Source: Tissierellia bacterium
GTDB lineage: Bacteria; Bacillota; Clostridia; Tissierellales; Peptoniphilaceae
DNA: 64,000 nt
NCBI GenBank assembly: GCA_030529425.1
Contig: JAUMWX010000006.1
Location: forward strand, 19,981-83,980
Direction: 5' to 3'
Position numbers and translations under genes: made by a program. This document shows positions 9,982 through 18,746 of this stretch, in pieces. How positions within the stretch are numbered: position 1 is the stretch's first letter; each line of letters begins with the position of its first letter. Under the pieces are notes generated by a model. The model had not been told where the DNA came from, ran no database searches, and saw only the letters and a program-made list of their open reading frames with translations.

Positions 9982-11424
9982 ATGGATTTTTTTCTTTGGT
10001 CAAAACATATTTGGATGATAAATATTTTACTGTCCGGCTATATTATTTTTTATGGAAGAAAAAATCCGAGATCAACCGTAACTTGGCTGTTGGTCATAAA
10101 TACTCTGCCTATTTTCGGATTCGTTCTTTTTATGCTTTTCGGACGAAATCAGCGAAAAAACAAGATGTTTAACTTGAAGAAAGAGGATGACAAGAGGATT
10201 GAAGAGATAAGTCGTTTTCAATACAATTTATTGGAAAAAGATGAATTTGTTTATAGGAAAAAAAATGCGAGAGACTATAATGACCTGATTAAGATGAATT
10301 TGATAAGTGATTATTCATATTATACGGAAGATAATGACATAAAAATTTATAATTGGGGAGAAGATAAATTCAGGGCACTGATAAATGATATTAGAAACGC
10401 GAAGCATTCCATCGACATCCAGTATTATATTTTCAGGCAAGATAAATTGGGAACCACGATAATAGACCTTTTAGAGGAAAAACTTATCGAGGGTGTCAAA
10501 GTAAGGATTCTATATGACTCTATAGGATCCAGAAATTTCAGAAAGAAAAAAATGAAAAAATTCGTGGAATTGGGAGGAGAGATGGTGGAGTTTTTCCCCG
10601 CATTCATGAATATAATCAACCTGAGAATCAACCATAGAAATCACAGGAAAATAGTTATAATAGATGATGCGATAGGATATATCGGCGGATTCAATGTAGG
10701 AGATGATTATCTCGGTGAATATAAGAAATTCGGACCTTGGAGAGACACTCATCTAAGAATTGTCGGAGGAGGAGTCATAGGACTGAAGATAAGGTTTTTA
10801 AAGGATTGGTACTATGCTTCCGGACAAGAGCCGGATCTATATAGTGATTTTAATCCAAGGTTTATTGAGATGGGAGACAGAGCGGTTCAGATCGTTACTT
10901 CCGGACCGGATACCGAGTTTGCGAATATTAAAAACGCCTATTTAAGCATGATAAATACGGCGAAGAGAGAAATATATATCCAGACGCCGTATTTCGTTCC
11001 CGATCAATCAGTTTTGGAAGCCATAAAAATAGCCATAATAAGAGGTGTTGAAGTTAATATAATGATACCTTCGAAGCCGGATCACATGTTTATTTATTGG
11101 GCGACTACTTCTTTCGTCAAGGAAATGGTTGAAATAGGGGCTAGGGCATATACTTATGACAACGGTTTTTTACATGCCAAGGTTATGATAGTGGACGAGT
11201 CTGTGGCTTCCGTAGGATCCGCCAATATTGATGAGAGATCATTTTCACTTAATTTCGAAGCCAATGCGATTATTTACAGCAAGGAAATCAGCAAACAATT
11301 GAAGGATCAATTTGAAGAGGATTTGAGATATTCTTCTGAAATAACATTGGAAAGGCTCGATAAAAGGCCGATTTACATTAAGATAAGAGAACCCATATCA
11401 AGACTGTTTTCTCCTATTCTATAA
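9982..11424 (+). CDS. cls: Cardiolipin synthase, phospholipase D family
   Basis: The enzyme joins phosphatidylglycerol molecules to make cardiolipin at the membrane. The 480 residues start with two membrane segments (about 10-25 and 34-53), the N-terminal domain of the family. Two HKD motifs follow: HRNHRKIVIIDD (about 214-225) and HAKVMIVDE (about 391-399), the latter continuing into GSANIDERSF. Both catalytic His-Lys-Asp sets are complete. 'gagggggtggag' precedes the ATG. Only 17 bases separate it from typA, so co-transcription is likely. No hairpin is seen after it. Confidence 0.94.
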   Translation: MDFFLWSKHIWMINILLSGYIIFYGRKNPRSTVTWLLVINTLPIFGFVLFMLFGRNQRKNKMFNLKKEDDKRIEEISRFQYNLLEKDEFVYRKKNARDYNDLIKMNLISDYSYYTEDNDIKIYNWGEDKFRALINDIRNAKHSIDIQYYIFRQDKLGTTIIDLLEEKLIEGVKVRILYDSIGSRNFRKKKMKKFVELGGEMVEFFPAFMNIINLRINHRNHRKIVIIDDAIGYIGGFNVGDDYLGEYKKFGPWRDTHLRIVGGGVIGLKIRFLKDWYYASGQEPDLYSDFNPRFIEMGDRAVQIVTSGPDTEFANIKNAYLSMINTAKREIYIQTPYFVPDQSVLEAIKIAIIRGVEVNIMIPSKPDHMFIYWATTSFVKEMVEIGARAYTYDNGFLHAKVMIVDESVASVGSANIDERSFSLNFEANAIIYSKEISKQLKDQFEEDLRYSSEITLERLDKRPIYIKIREPISRLFSPIL

Positions 11425-11505
11425 ATGAATCTATAAATGAAAAATTTAATTTTTTAACATAATCGGAAGAATTTTAAGAAAATATGAATCAAGTTTGCTA
11501 ATTCA

Positions 11506-11535
11506 TTGACAAAAAAACGATAATTAGTATATAAT
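11506..11535 (+). promoter_or_regulatory. Promoter of rex
   Basis: -35 TTGACA (11506-11511), an 18-base spacer, -10 TATAAT (11530-11535), 28 bases before the rex start. I see no clear Rex operator palindrome here. Confidence 0.8.
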
Positions 11536-11563
11536 TAACATAGATTTATGTGAAGGGGGCAGT

Positions 11564-12202
11564 ATGAAAAAACAACAAAAAATCTCATCTGCTGTTGTCA
11601 GGAGACTTCCGAAATATTTTAGACATTTATCATCGATTGAGAAGACAGGTATGGAGAAGATTTCGTCTCAACAGCTAAGTGAACAAACGGGGTTCACAGC
11701 ATCTCAAATTAGACAAGACTTGAATCATTTTGGTGGTTTCGGTCAACAAGGATATGGTTATAGAGTATCAGATTTGAAAAAATCGATAACGGAAATCATA
11801 GGTTTGGATAAGGAATATAATGTTGTAATAGTAGGTTTTGGACGAATCGGACAAGCCATTTACAACTATAGAGGATTTGATTTTAAAAAATTTGAAGTCA
11901 TTTCAGTTTTTGATGTTCCGGCTAAGGTTGGAGATATTAATGGAGTTCAAGTAAAATCAATACATGAATTGAAAGAGTTTGTTAAGAACAATAAGGTGGA
12001 TATCATCATATTGACCGTTCCTGTCGATGAGGCACAAAGAGTTTGTGACTCACTTGAAGAAGGTGATGTAAAAGGAATTTGGAATTTTGCTCCGGTTGAT
12101 GTTACAACAAAAGCCAATATACCTGTTGAAAGCGTTCATTTGAGCGAATCCCTTTACTCATTGATTTATTACATGTGGAATGTAGAACAGTACAATAAAT
12201 AG
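11564..12202 (+). CDS. rex: Redox-sensing transcriptional repressor Rex
   Basis: Rex senses the NADH/NAD+ ratio and represses fermentation and anaerobic respiration genes when NADH is low. The 212 residues contain an N-terminal winged-helix domain (SSQQLSEQTGFTASQIRQDLNHFGGFG, of which the QIRQDL recognition helix is diagnostic) and a Rossmann domain with VIVGFGRIGQAI at about 87-98. A 'gggggc' ribosome site precedes the ATG. The gene stands alone between its own promoter and a strong terminator. Its targets are not evident in this window. Confidence 0.96.
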   Translation: MKKQQKISSAVVRRLPKYFRHLSSIEKTGMEKISSQQLSEQTGFTASQIRQDLNHFGGFGQQGYGYRVSDLKKSITEIIGLDKEYNVVIVGFGRIGQAIYNYRGFDFKKFEVISVFDVPAKVGDINGVQVKSIHELKEFVKNNKVDIIILTVPVDEAQRVCDSLEEGDVKGIWNFAPVDVTTKANIPVESVHLSESLYSLIYYMWNVEQYNK

Positions 12203-12210
12203 TTTATACA

Positions 12211-12247
12211 ATATCTGTTGAGGAAATCCTCGGCAGATATTTTTTTT
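12211..12247 (+). terminator. Terminator of rex
   Basis: ATATCTGTTGAGG (12211-12223) pairs with CCTCGGCAGATAT (12228-12240), one mismatch, loop AAAT, then at least eight T. Confidence 0.9.
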
Positions 12248-12804
12248 GAAAAATTCCATGATAAAATTTTGGAATGTATAAGAAAAATAATCCTAAATTA
12301 TTGGGTTCGCATACTGTATGCAAAAACAATACGAAACTAAGAAAAAATAAATTATATATTTTAGAATTTAAAAGTGACGAGTAAATGATTAAGAAAATAT
12401 TGATAAAAGAGAAATTTTATTTTTCTCTATGATCAGAAATATTTATTACATATATATTGATTGCCAATTATATCGGTTACTGATAAAATACTAGTATGTG
12501 TAACATTTTATCAAAGGATATTTATAAATAAGTAAATTAAAGTATAAAGTTTGTATTTGATAGAATATAAATTTAAATAATCGTATTAAGTTTAAATATT
12601 AGTTTTAAGAGAAAGATTTAGAGTTATAAATTTTATGATTATTTAGATAATAGAAAATCATTTATTCTGATTCAAATTATATTTATATTGTTTAATGTCC
12701 AGTATTTAACTTAATCTTTGTTGTATAACAAAATGAAATATGATAAAATGCTAATATATTTTTTGTATTTAGTTTGTTAGATTAAAATTTGAAAAAGGTG
12801 AAAA
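12248..12804. other. Long AT-rich non-coding stretch ahead of the polysaccharide locus
   Basis: I find no supported gene in this 557-base stretch. It has several short inverted repeats: GCATACTGTATGC (12309-12321), GAGAAA/TTTCTC around 12410-12427, and TGATAAAAT...ATTTTATCA (12481-12513). The only convincing promoter-like element is near its right end. The length suggests a regulatory leader or decayed DNA at the edge of a variable locus; this is inference. Confidence 0.5.
12721..12749 (+). promoter_or_regulatory. Probable promoter of the polysaccharide operon
   Basis: -35-like TTGTAT (12721-12726), a 17-base spacer ending in TGA, and -10 TAAAAT (12744-12749), 55 bases before the aminotransferase start. 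The match is moderate. Confidence 0.45.
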
Positions 12805-13938
12805 ATGAAGAACAATAGAATTTGGTTGTCGTCTCCGACTATGCACGGAGAAGAAAGAATATTTGTACAAAAAGCATTTGACGAAAATTGGATAGCTCCA
12901 CTTGGACCGAATGTTGATGAATTTGAAAAAGAAGTTGCAAAATATTTAGGAATTGAAGGAACTGCCGCAGTATCATCAGGAACTGCCGCATTACATTTGG
13001 CATACAAATTATCGGGAATAAAAAAGGATGATATAGTTTTGGTGCAAGACCTTACATTTGCAGCAACTGTAAATCCGATTATATATCAAAATGCAATACC
13101 TGTTTTTATAGATTCTGAAAGAGAAACTTGGAATATGGACCCAAGAGCACTTAAAATCGCTTTGGACAAATACGGAAAAAGAGTTAAAGCTGTAGTTGTA
13201 GTACATTTATACGGAACACCGGCTAAATTGGACGAAATCGTAAGCCTGTGTGAAGAATACAAGGTAGATTTGATTGAGGATGCGGCAGAAAGTTTATCTG
13301 CAACATATAAAGGAAAACAAACGGGAACTTTTGGAAAATACAATGCAATTTCTTTTAACGGTAATAAAATAATAACAACTTCCGGCGGAGGGATGCTGTT
13401 ATGTTTGAATAAGAAGGATTCCGATAAGGCTAAATTTTGGGCAACTCAATCTAAGGAACAAGTGCCGTGGTATGAGCATAAAGAGATAGGATACAATTAC
13501 AGAATGAGTAATGTACTTGCGGGAATTGGTAGGGGTCAGTGGTTACACCTTGATGAGCATAAAGAGATAAAAACAAAAATTTTTAGAAGGTATAAAGAAG
13601 AATTTAAAGATTTGGAATTGACTATGAACCCTTATTTGGAACAAATGGTACCTAATTTTTGGTTAAGTTGTATCCTTATAGATGAAAAAAATATTGAAAA
13701 GGGCATTAATCCTGAAATGATTAGAATTGAATTGGAGAATCATAATATAGAATCGAGGAGATTGTGGAACCCCATGCATCAACAACCAATATTCTTAGAA
13801 TATGATTATATCAAGGCAGAAAAAGAGAGTGTTTCTGCTGATCTGTTTAATAGGGGACTTTGTTTACCTAGTGATATAAAAATGACATATGAAGAGCAAG
13901 CTGATGTAGTGCGTCTTATTAAAAGAATATTGAAATAA
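12805..13938 (+). CDS. DegT/DnrJ/EryC1 aminotransferase, PglE-like (UDP-4-keto sugar transaminase)
   Basis: PLP-dependent sugar aminotransferases of this family put an amino group on C4 of a UDP-4-keto-6-deoxy sugar. The 377 residues show the fold I pattern: SSGTAALHLAYKLSG (about 55-69), DLTFAAT, EDAAESLSA, and the Schiff-base lysine in SFNGNKIITTSGGGML (about 187). The NGNKIITTSGGG form is characteristic of PglE/LegC-type enzymes of bacillosamine and legionaminic acid pathways. The matching PglF-like dehydratase lies at 25982 and a PglC-like transferase at 17630, so the product is probably UDP-4-amino-4,6-dideoxy-GlcNAc (inference). It is the first gene of the locus, 13 bases before the polymerase gene. 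Confidence 0.85.
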   Translation: MKNNRIWLSSPTMHGEERIFVQKAFDENWIAPLGPNVDEFEKEVAKYLGIEGTAAVSSGTAALHLAYKLSGIKKDDIVLVQDLTFAATVNPIIYQNAIPVFIDSERETWNMDPRALKIALDKYGKRVKAVVVVHLYGTPAKLDEIVSLCEEYKVDLIEDAAESLSATYKGKQTGTFGKYNAISFNGNKIITTSGGGMLLCLNKKDSDKAKFWATQSKEQVPWYEHKEIGYNYRMSNVLAGIGRGQWLHLDEHKEIKTKIFRRYKEEFKDLELTMNPYLEQMVPNFWLSCILIDEKNIEKGINPEMIRIELENHNIESRRLWNPMHQQPIFLEYDYIKAEKESVSADLFNRGLCLPSDIKMTYEEQADVVRLIKRILK

Positions 13939-13951
13939 TACAGGGGATGTC

Positions 13952-15451
13952 ATGAAAATAATAGGAAGAGAAATAAAAAGCAGAAAATGGGATAAGGAAA
14001 CTTTATTTCGTTTTTTGGCTATAATCGGGGGAGTATTGTTTTTTGCTCATGAACTGAATATAGCGATATTTGTAAGAATTTTTACCCTTTTTAAAATTGA
14101 AAATTCAATTGCAGTAACTATAACTTCATTTATTCCGATTATTTTATCGGTACCATTGTTGACAAAAAGATATAGGAAGCTAAAGATTTTTTATATAATA
14201 TATCTGGCGATATTCTTATATTTCTTAGTTTCTATCTTGTTAAATCTTGAAAGTTTAGAATATTATATAAGACCTAAGTATGGTATACATAGGGTGTTTT
14301 TTCCTTCTGGAGGGATTTTTTCTATTTATTATATTCTGCTATTGTATGATAAAGATAATAAATCTGACATTTTAGTATTATTTATACTTAGTGCTTTGGC
14401 TATTTTTGCTATAGGCAGTTTACAATTTATTGCTGCAAAATACAGAGGATATTGGGTATTTGAAAATATGAAAGGCAATATCGGAAAATTAAGTTACAGT
14501 TTAGATTTTGGATTTGGTATGGCCTTTGCTATAAATTTATTTTTAGGCATGGCATTTATTAGAAACAAAAATTCTTATATGGCACTTGCTTTAATGGGAT
14601 ATTACATGATTATAACCGATGGAAACAGGATGTCCATCGTTTTGCCGGTGGCTGTGACACTATTGTTTATTATTTACTTTTCAGTTAACGGGTTTATTAA
14701 TAAGTTGGATTTAAAAAAAGACCTTATAAAAGCAGTTTTAATACTTATGTCGTTGATAATAGTTTTTGCAATGACATTTATTTTTAGACAATTAGGAATT
14801 ACTTGGATTCCGGCGTTGGCGATTATACTGACACTGTTTTTACTTTTTTTTGCTGTCGTTAGGATTGTTGAAAAGTTCAATTCTAAAAAAAATATTGTTA
14901 AATCAATTGTAGTTATAACTTTATTGGCAGTTGTAGTTTCAAGCGTATTTTTGTTAAAACAAAAGCAAGCTAGTAACAATGAAAAAAGGAATAATTTAAA
15001 AACCAAAACTCGTACAATAGAGATGTTGAGTTCAGGAAATATTTTTTATGATAATGCAAGAAAGGAAATTCACGGACTTGTTTGGTCGGGTTTAAAAAAT
15101 CATCCGATTATTGGATTAGGGGCTTTTGGAGATAGACCTTTGGTTGCTCCTAAATATATTTGGGGACACAGTCATGGAATTCATATGGAATTATGGAGTA
15201 ATTTAGGACTTCTGTTTGGACTTCCGTTTATTATTTATTTGGTTAATACATTTTTTGTTATTCTTTTTAAAAACAAAAACTTTGATACTATAATGTACTT
15301 TGTTTTTGTGGGTACGGCAAGTTTACACTTGACATCTTTGTCTTTTTGGATTGAATACTACATTTGGGGATTGATTGCTTTTTCAATCTTGTCTATGAAT
15401 AGGAATGATTATTGGATTGCTAAAATATTCGGCAATAAGGTAAAAGAATGA
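13952..15451 (+). CDS. Wzy/O-antigen-ligase-like polysaccharide polymerase
   Basis: This is a 499-residue integral membrane protein with about 11-12 hydrophobic segments and a large extracellular loop. The loop, at about residues 350-410, contains ARKEIHGLVWSGLKNHPIIGLG followed by WGHSHGIHMELWSNLGLLFGLPF, the H-x-x-H-x-x-x-L-x-x-x-G pattern of the Wzy/WaaL (PF04932) family. Such proteins join repeat units on undecaprenyl carriers outside the membrane. The stop overlaps the flippase start (ATGA). Sequence alone cannot tell polymerase from ligase. Polymerase is likely because a flippase and an initiating transferase are in the same operon. Confidence 0.82.
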   Translation: MKIIGREIKSRKWDKETLFRFLAIIGGVLFFAHELNIAIFVRIFTLFKIENSIAVTITSFIPIILSVPLLTKRYRKLKIFYIIYLAIFLYFLVSILLNLESLEYYIRPKYGIHRVFFPSGGIFSIYYILLLYDKDNKSDILVLFILSALAIFAIGSLQFIAAKYRGYWVFENMKGNIGKLSYSLDFGFGMAFAINLFLGMAFIRNKNSYMALALMGYYMIITDGNRMSIVLPVAVTLLFIIYFSVNGFINKLDLKKDLIKAVLILMSLIIVFAMTFIFRQLGITWIPALAIILTLFLLFFAVVRIVEKFNSKKNIVKSIVVITLLAVVVSSVFLLKQKQASNNEKRNNLKTKTRTIEMLSSGNIFYDNARKEIHGLVWSGLKNHPIIGLGAFGDRPLVAPKYIWGHSHGIHMELWSNLGLLFGLPFIIYLVNTFFVILFKNKNFDTIMYFVFVGTASLHLTSLSFWIEYYIWGLIAFSILSMNRNDYWIAKIFGNKVKE

Positions 15452-16890
15452 TAAGAGAAGAAAATCTAAAGTCTGCAAAAAAATCTAATATATTGTTAAA
15501 AACCAGCTTTTGGTATACCATTTCCAGTTTTTTGTCAAAAGGAATAGTTTTTATTATGATTCCTTTCTATGTTCGACTTATGACTAAGGAAGAGTACGGA
15601 AACTTCAGCAACCTTACATCATGGATTACTCTCATAGCACCAACGGTGCTTATGAATTTACAATTGTTCATAATGAAAGTTTATAATAAAAATCCTGAAG
15701 AATTGCCAAGTTATGTAGTAAACGCTTATTACACTATACTATTTGTATTGTTTATAATAATGTTTCCAGTAATTGTATTCAAGGATTTCTTTTTGGAATG
15801 GACACAATTAACGGATTTGAATTTATTTATTATAATTACTTACTCCGCATTGGTACCTATGTTTTACCTGTATACAGGTTTTTTGAGAGCTTCGTTTAAA
15901 ATTAAAGAATATGTGGTCGTAAATATTGCGATAGCAATAATAACAGCCGGATTATCTTTAGCTTTGCTGGTTTTCACGCCTAATGAATACAGGTTATATG
16001 CGTTTATTATTGGTCAAAATTTGCCGATAATTGGATATAGTGTTTATTATTTATTGAGATCTTTGTTCGCAGACAAAAAAATAAATAAAAATAAAATAAA
16101 AGAGTGTTTGAGCATTGGGATTCCGACCATTCCCCACCTTTTGGGTATAACCATATTAAGTAAGATAGACAGAATTATGATCACTTCTATTATCAGTCCT
16201 ATTGCTACGGCGGACTATTCTGTCGCAAATAATTTAGCTCTTATAATTACTACTTTTTCAGTTGCACTAAATAACGCGTTTGTTCCCTGGCAGACAAAAC
16301 AGTTAAACGAAAAAAACTTCTCGAGTATAAGAAAACCGTTATTATATCAGATAGTTTTGTTATCGATTATAACTCTCGGGATAAGTCTGTTGGCTCCTGA
16401 AGTAATGATTATCTGGGCCAGTAGAAAATATGCGGATGTGGTTTATATAATTCCGCCGCTTTTAGTAAGCGTACTGTTAACTCATATTTATACCATATTT
16501 TATAATATAGAGTTATTTTATGATTCGAAAAAAACTATAATTTTCAGTTCAATATTTGCAGCAATATTTAATGTAGTTACAAATTACATCTTTTTAAATA
16601 TTTTTGGTTATAAAGCTGCGGCATATACTACATTGTTTTCAAACTTATTATTGGTAATATTACACTTTTTAACCGTGAAATCAATAAAAAGGACTGATGT
16701 TTTGCCTGTTAAATCCATAGTATTGATAGTATTATTTTCAATGGTTGCCATTTACCCGATTATACTTTTGTATGAATATATTTTTCTAAAATACATAACA
16801 ATTTTAGTATTGGCATTAGGGTTGATTGTATATTCAATATATAATAGAAGTAAAATATTAAATCTTTTTTTAGGGAAAAGGAATGGTTAG
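15448..16890 (+). CDS. Wzx-type polysaccharide flippase
   Basis: This 480-residue protein of the MOP/Wzx superfamily has about 12-14 membrane segments. It starts with the typical amphipathic lead and the KTSFWYTISSFLSKGIVF segment. PFYVRLMTKEEYGNFSN, just after the first helix, matches the conserved 'p.yar.ls.eeyG' motif. It should flip undecaprenyl-diphosphate-linked repeat units. The gene overlaps the polymerase by four bases. A remnant of a second, related flippase lies at 25182. The 141 bases to the next gene are AT-rich and hold no obvious promoter. Confidence 0.88.
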   Translation: MIREENLKSAKKSNILLKTSFWYTISSFLSKGIVFIMIPFYVRLMTKEEYGNFSNLTSWITLIAPTVLMNLQLFIMKVYNKNPEELPSYVVNAYYTILFVLFIIMFPVIVFKDFFLEWTQLTDLNLFIIITYSALVPMFYLYTGFLRASFKIKEYVVVNIAIAIITAGLSLALLVFTPNEYRLYAFIIGQNLPIIGYSVYYLLRSLFADKKINKNKIKECLSIGIPTIPHLLGITILSKIDRIMITSIISPIATADYSVANNLALIITTFSVALNNAFVPWQTKQLNEKNFSSIRKPLLYQIVLLSIITLGISLLAPEVMIIWASRKYADVVYIIPPLLVSVLLTHIYTIFYNIELFYDSKKTIIFSSIFAAIFNVVTNYIFLNIFGYKAAAYTTLFSNLLLVILHFLTVKSIKRTDVLPVKSIVLIVLFSMVAIYPIILLYEYIFLKYITILVLALGLIVYSIYNRSKILNLFLGKRNG

Positions 16891-17031
16891 AAGTATTACA
16901 GAATTATCAGTTTATCAGTAAAAAACGTGATTTATAAAAGTTCTATATTTCACAAAACTTAAAGTCATGGTGCACTTTTATTTGATATATGGAACTAAAA
17001 GATAATAAAATTAAAGAAAGCAGGAGTTAGA

Positions 17032-17616
17032 ATGGGAAAAATTTCCAGAATTTGGCATCAAATAAGGTTTTTCACTATTAGTGGAAGAATTAAGAGGATG
17101 GAATATTTGAAGAAAAAAGGATATTTTAGAAGTGTAGGTGAAAGAGTCAGCAACAGTTCTCTCAAGATACCTCTTTATCCTGAATTGATTTCCATAGGAA
17201 ATAATGTTTGGATTGCCAGTGATGTAACTTTTATAACACATGATGTTATTCACTATATGTTAAACGGATTTGACAAAAATTATAAATTTACAGAAAAAAT
17301 GGGATGTATTAATATAGATGACAATGTTTTTATCGGAAACGGAACAAGAATAATGTACGGCGTAAATATAGGCAGGAATTCTATAATTGCTGCCGGAAGT
17401 GTTGTTACAAAGGATGTCGAGCCGTATAGTATAGTAGCTGGGGTTCCGGCAAGAAAAATTTTGGACTTTGAAGATTTTCACAAGAAAAAAATAGAAGAGC
17501 AGGTAGAGATTCAAAATACGATACTAAAGAACCATAAATCCGGCTCAGTAACAAAAGAGGAAGCAGATTATTTGTGGGATGAATTTTGGAAAAAAAGAGA
17601 TAAAATACGTCCTTAA
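17032..17616 (+). CDS. Left-handed beta-helix acetyltransferase (CatB/CapG-like)
   Basis: The protein has 194 residues. From about 55 to 145 it shows hexapeptide repeats typical of the LbH fold: ISIGNNVWIASDVTFIT, then INIDDNVFIGNGTRIM, VNIGRNSIIAAGSVVTKDV and the closing YSIVAGVPARKI. The His in 'THDV' at about 67 is in the position of a catalytic residue. Such enzymes O- or N-acetylate sugars using acetyl-CoA. It has no N-terminal Rossmann domain, so it is not a standard PglD. It is the first gene of the tightly packed second half of the operon, with 'gcaggag' ahead of the ATG. The acceptor sugar is unknown. Confidence 0.82.
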   Translation: MGKISRIWHQIRFFTISGRIKRMEYLKKKGYFRSVGERVSNSSLKIPLYPELISIGNNVWIASDVTFITHDVIHYMLNGFDKNYKFTEKMGCINIDDNVFIGNGTRIMYGVNIGRNSIIAAGSVVTKDVEPYSIVAGVPARKILDFEDFHKKKIEEQVEIQNTILKNHKSGSVTKEEADYLWDEFWKKRDKIRP

Positions 17617-17629
17617 ACGGAGAGAATAT

Positions 17630-18268
17630 ATGAATTGGAAAATTTATCAAAAATTTATAAAAAGATTTCTGGATATAGTTTTTTCCTTGTTGGGTTTAAT
17701 ACTATTCGGTTGGTTGTTATTGATTGTTGCGATATTAGTAAAAACCAAGCTTGGTTCTCCGGTTATATTTAAGCAGCCGAGACCGGGGAAAAATGAGAAA
17801 ATATTTAATGTATATAAATTTAGAACGATGATTGATGCTTATGACGAGAATGGGGAGCCTTTGCCTGACGAAGACAGATTGACTAAATTTGGAAAATTTT
17901 TGAGATATACAAGTCTTGATGAGCTTCCGGAATTAATAAATATTATTAAAGGAGATATGAGCATTGTGGGACCTAGACCGTTGTTAGTTGAATATCTTGA
18001 TTATTACACGGAAGAAGAAAGATTAAGGCATAGTGTCAGACCGGGATTGACCGGATGGGCTCAGGTAAATGGGAGGAATGTCACACCTTGGGATGAAAGG
18101 TTACAACAGGACATATATTATGTGAATAATATAAGCTTTATTTTGGACTTAAAAATATTATTTAAGACTGTAATTAAAGTAGTAAAAAAGTCGGATATCA
18201 GGGTCGGAAATGAGCACGGAGAAGTGAGCAGAAGATTGGATATGGTTAGGAAAAATGATAAGCATTAG
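17630..18268 (+). CDS. PglC/EpsL-like undecaprenyl-phosphate sugar-1-phosphate transferase
   Basis: Enzymes of the monotopic phosphoglycosyl transferase family attach the first sugar phosphate of a repeat unit to undecaprenyl phosphate. The 212 residues begin with a basic segment and one re-entrant hydrophobic helix (about 15-38). PVIFKQPRPGKNEKIFNVYKFRTM (about 43-66), the catalytic D-E pair in TSLDELPELINIIKGDMSIVGPRPL, and RPGLTGWAQVNGRN follow. The small size, without an N-terminal multi-helix domain, matches PglC. The ATG at 17630 follows 'cggagag'; an upstream alternative overlaps the previous gene and is rejected. This starts glycan assembly for the locus. Confidence 0.9.
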   Translation: MNWKIYQKFIKRFLDIVFSLLGLILFGWLLLIVAILVKTKLGSPVIFKQPRPGKNEKIFNVYKFRTMIDAYDENGEPLPDEDRLTKFGKFLRYTSLDELPELINIIKGDMSIVGPRPLLVEYLDYYTEEERLRHSVRPGLTGWAQVNGRNVTPWDERLQQDIYYVNNISFILDLKILFKTVIKVVKKSDIRVGNEHGEVSRRLDMVRKNDKH

Positions 18269-18734
18269 AAAGTTTAAAGAGTCGGATATCGAAAATAAAG
18301 TCAAATGGATAAATGACGAGGAAAATAATCAATACTTGCATTACGAATTGCCTTTAGATGTTGAAAAAACCAGGAACTGGTTTAAAAATAAAAATGATTC
18401 AAAAAGATATGATGCGGTTATAGAATATGAAGGCATTCCCGTCGGATTAATCGGGTTGCTTGATATAAAAGACGGAAAAGCCGAGTACTATGTAATCATA
18501 GGGGATAAGAAATTTAAGAAAAAAGGAATCGGTATAGAGGCTACAAAACTTATCATTGAATATGGTAAAAATGTATTGAAATTGAATTCTGTCATAGGCT
18601 ATACTGAAACGGGCAATGAAAATATGATAAATCTTTTCTTGAAATCCGGATTTGAAGAGGTTGAGCTTATTAAGAATTCTGCGAAAAATAGGGATAGAAT
18701 AGTTGATAGATATTTTTTTGAATATAAATTTTAG
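18255..18734 (+). CDS. GNAT-family N-acetyltransferase
   Basis: A 159-residue protein of the GNAT fold. ISIRKFKESDIENKVKWIND is the common N-terminal beta-alpha unit (RimJ/PseH-like). YYVIIGDKKFKKKGIGIEATKLII at about 77-100 is motif A, in which the acetyl-CoA pyrophosphate loop is KKKGIG rather than the usual R/Q-x-x-G-x-G/A. NSVIGYTETGNENMINLFLKSGFEEV is motif B. Resemblance to PseH-type enzymes and the location suggest acetylation of the 4-amino group made by the PglE-like enzyme (inference). The gene overlaps the previous one by 14 bases. Confidence 0.75.
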   Translation: MISIRKFKESDIENKVKWINDEENNQYLHYELPLDVEKTRNWFKNKNDSKRYDAVIEYEGIPVGLIGLLDIKDGKAEYYVIIGDKKFKKKGIGIEATKLIIEYGKNVLKLNSVIGYTETGNENMINLFLKSGFEEVELIKNSAKNRDRIVDRYFFEYKF

Positions 18735-18746
18735 AAAAGAGAATAT

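Noticed and set aside
9975..10172. 65-codon frame overlapping the start of cardiolipin synthase
   Set aside because: Shifted-frame shadow of cls; cls has both membrane helices and HKD motifs.
11425..11563. Rex operator upstream of rex (autoregulation)
   Set aside because: I looked for a TTGTTAA/TTAACAA-type palindrome and saw none.
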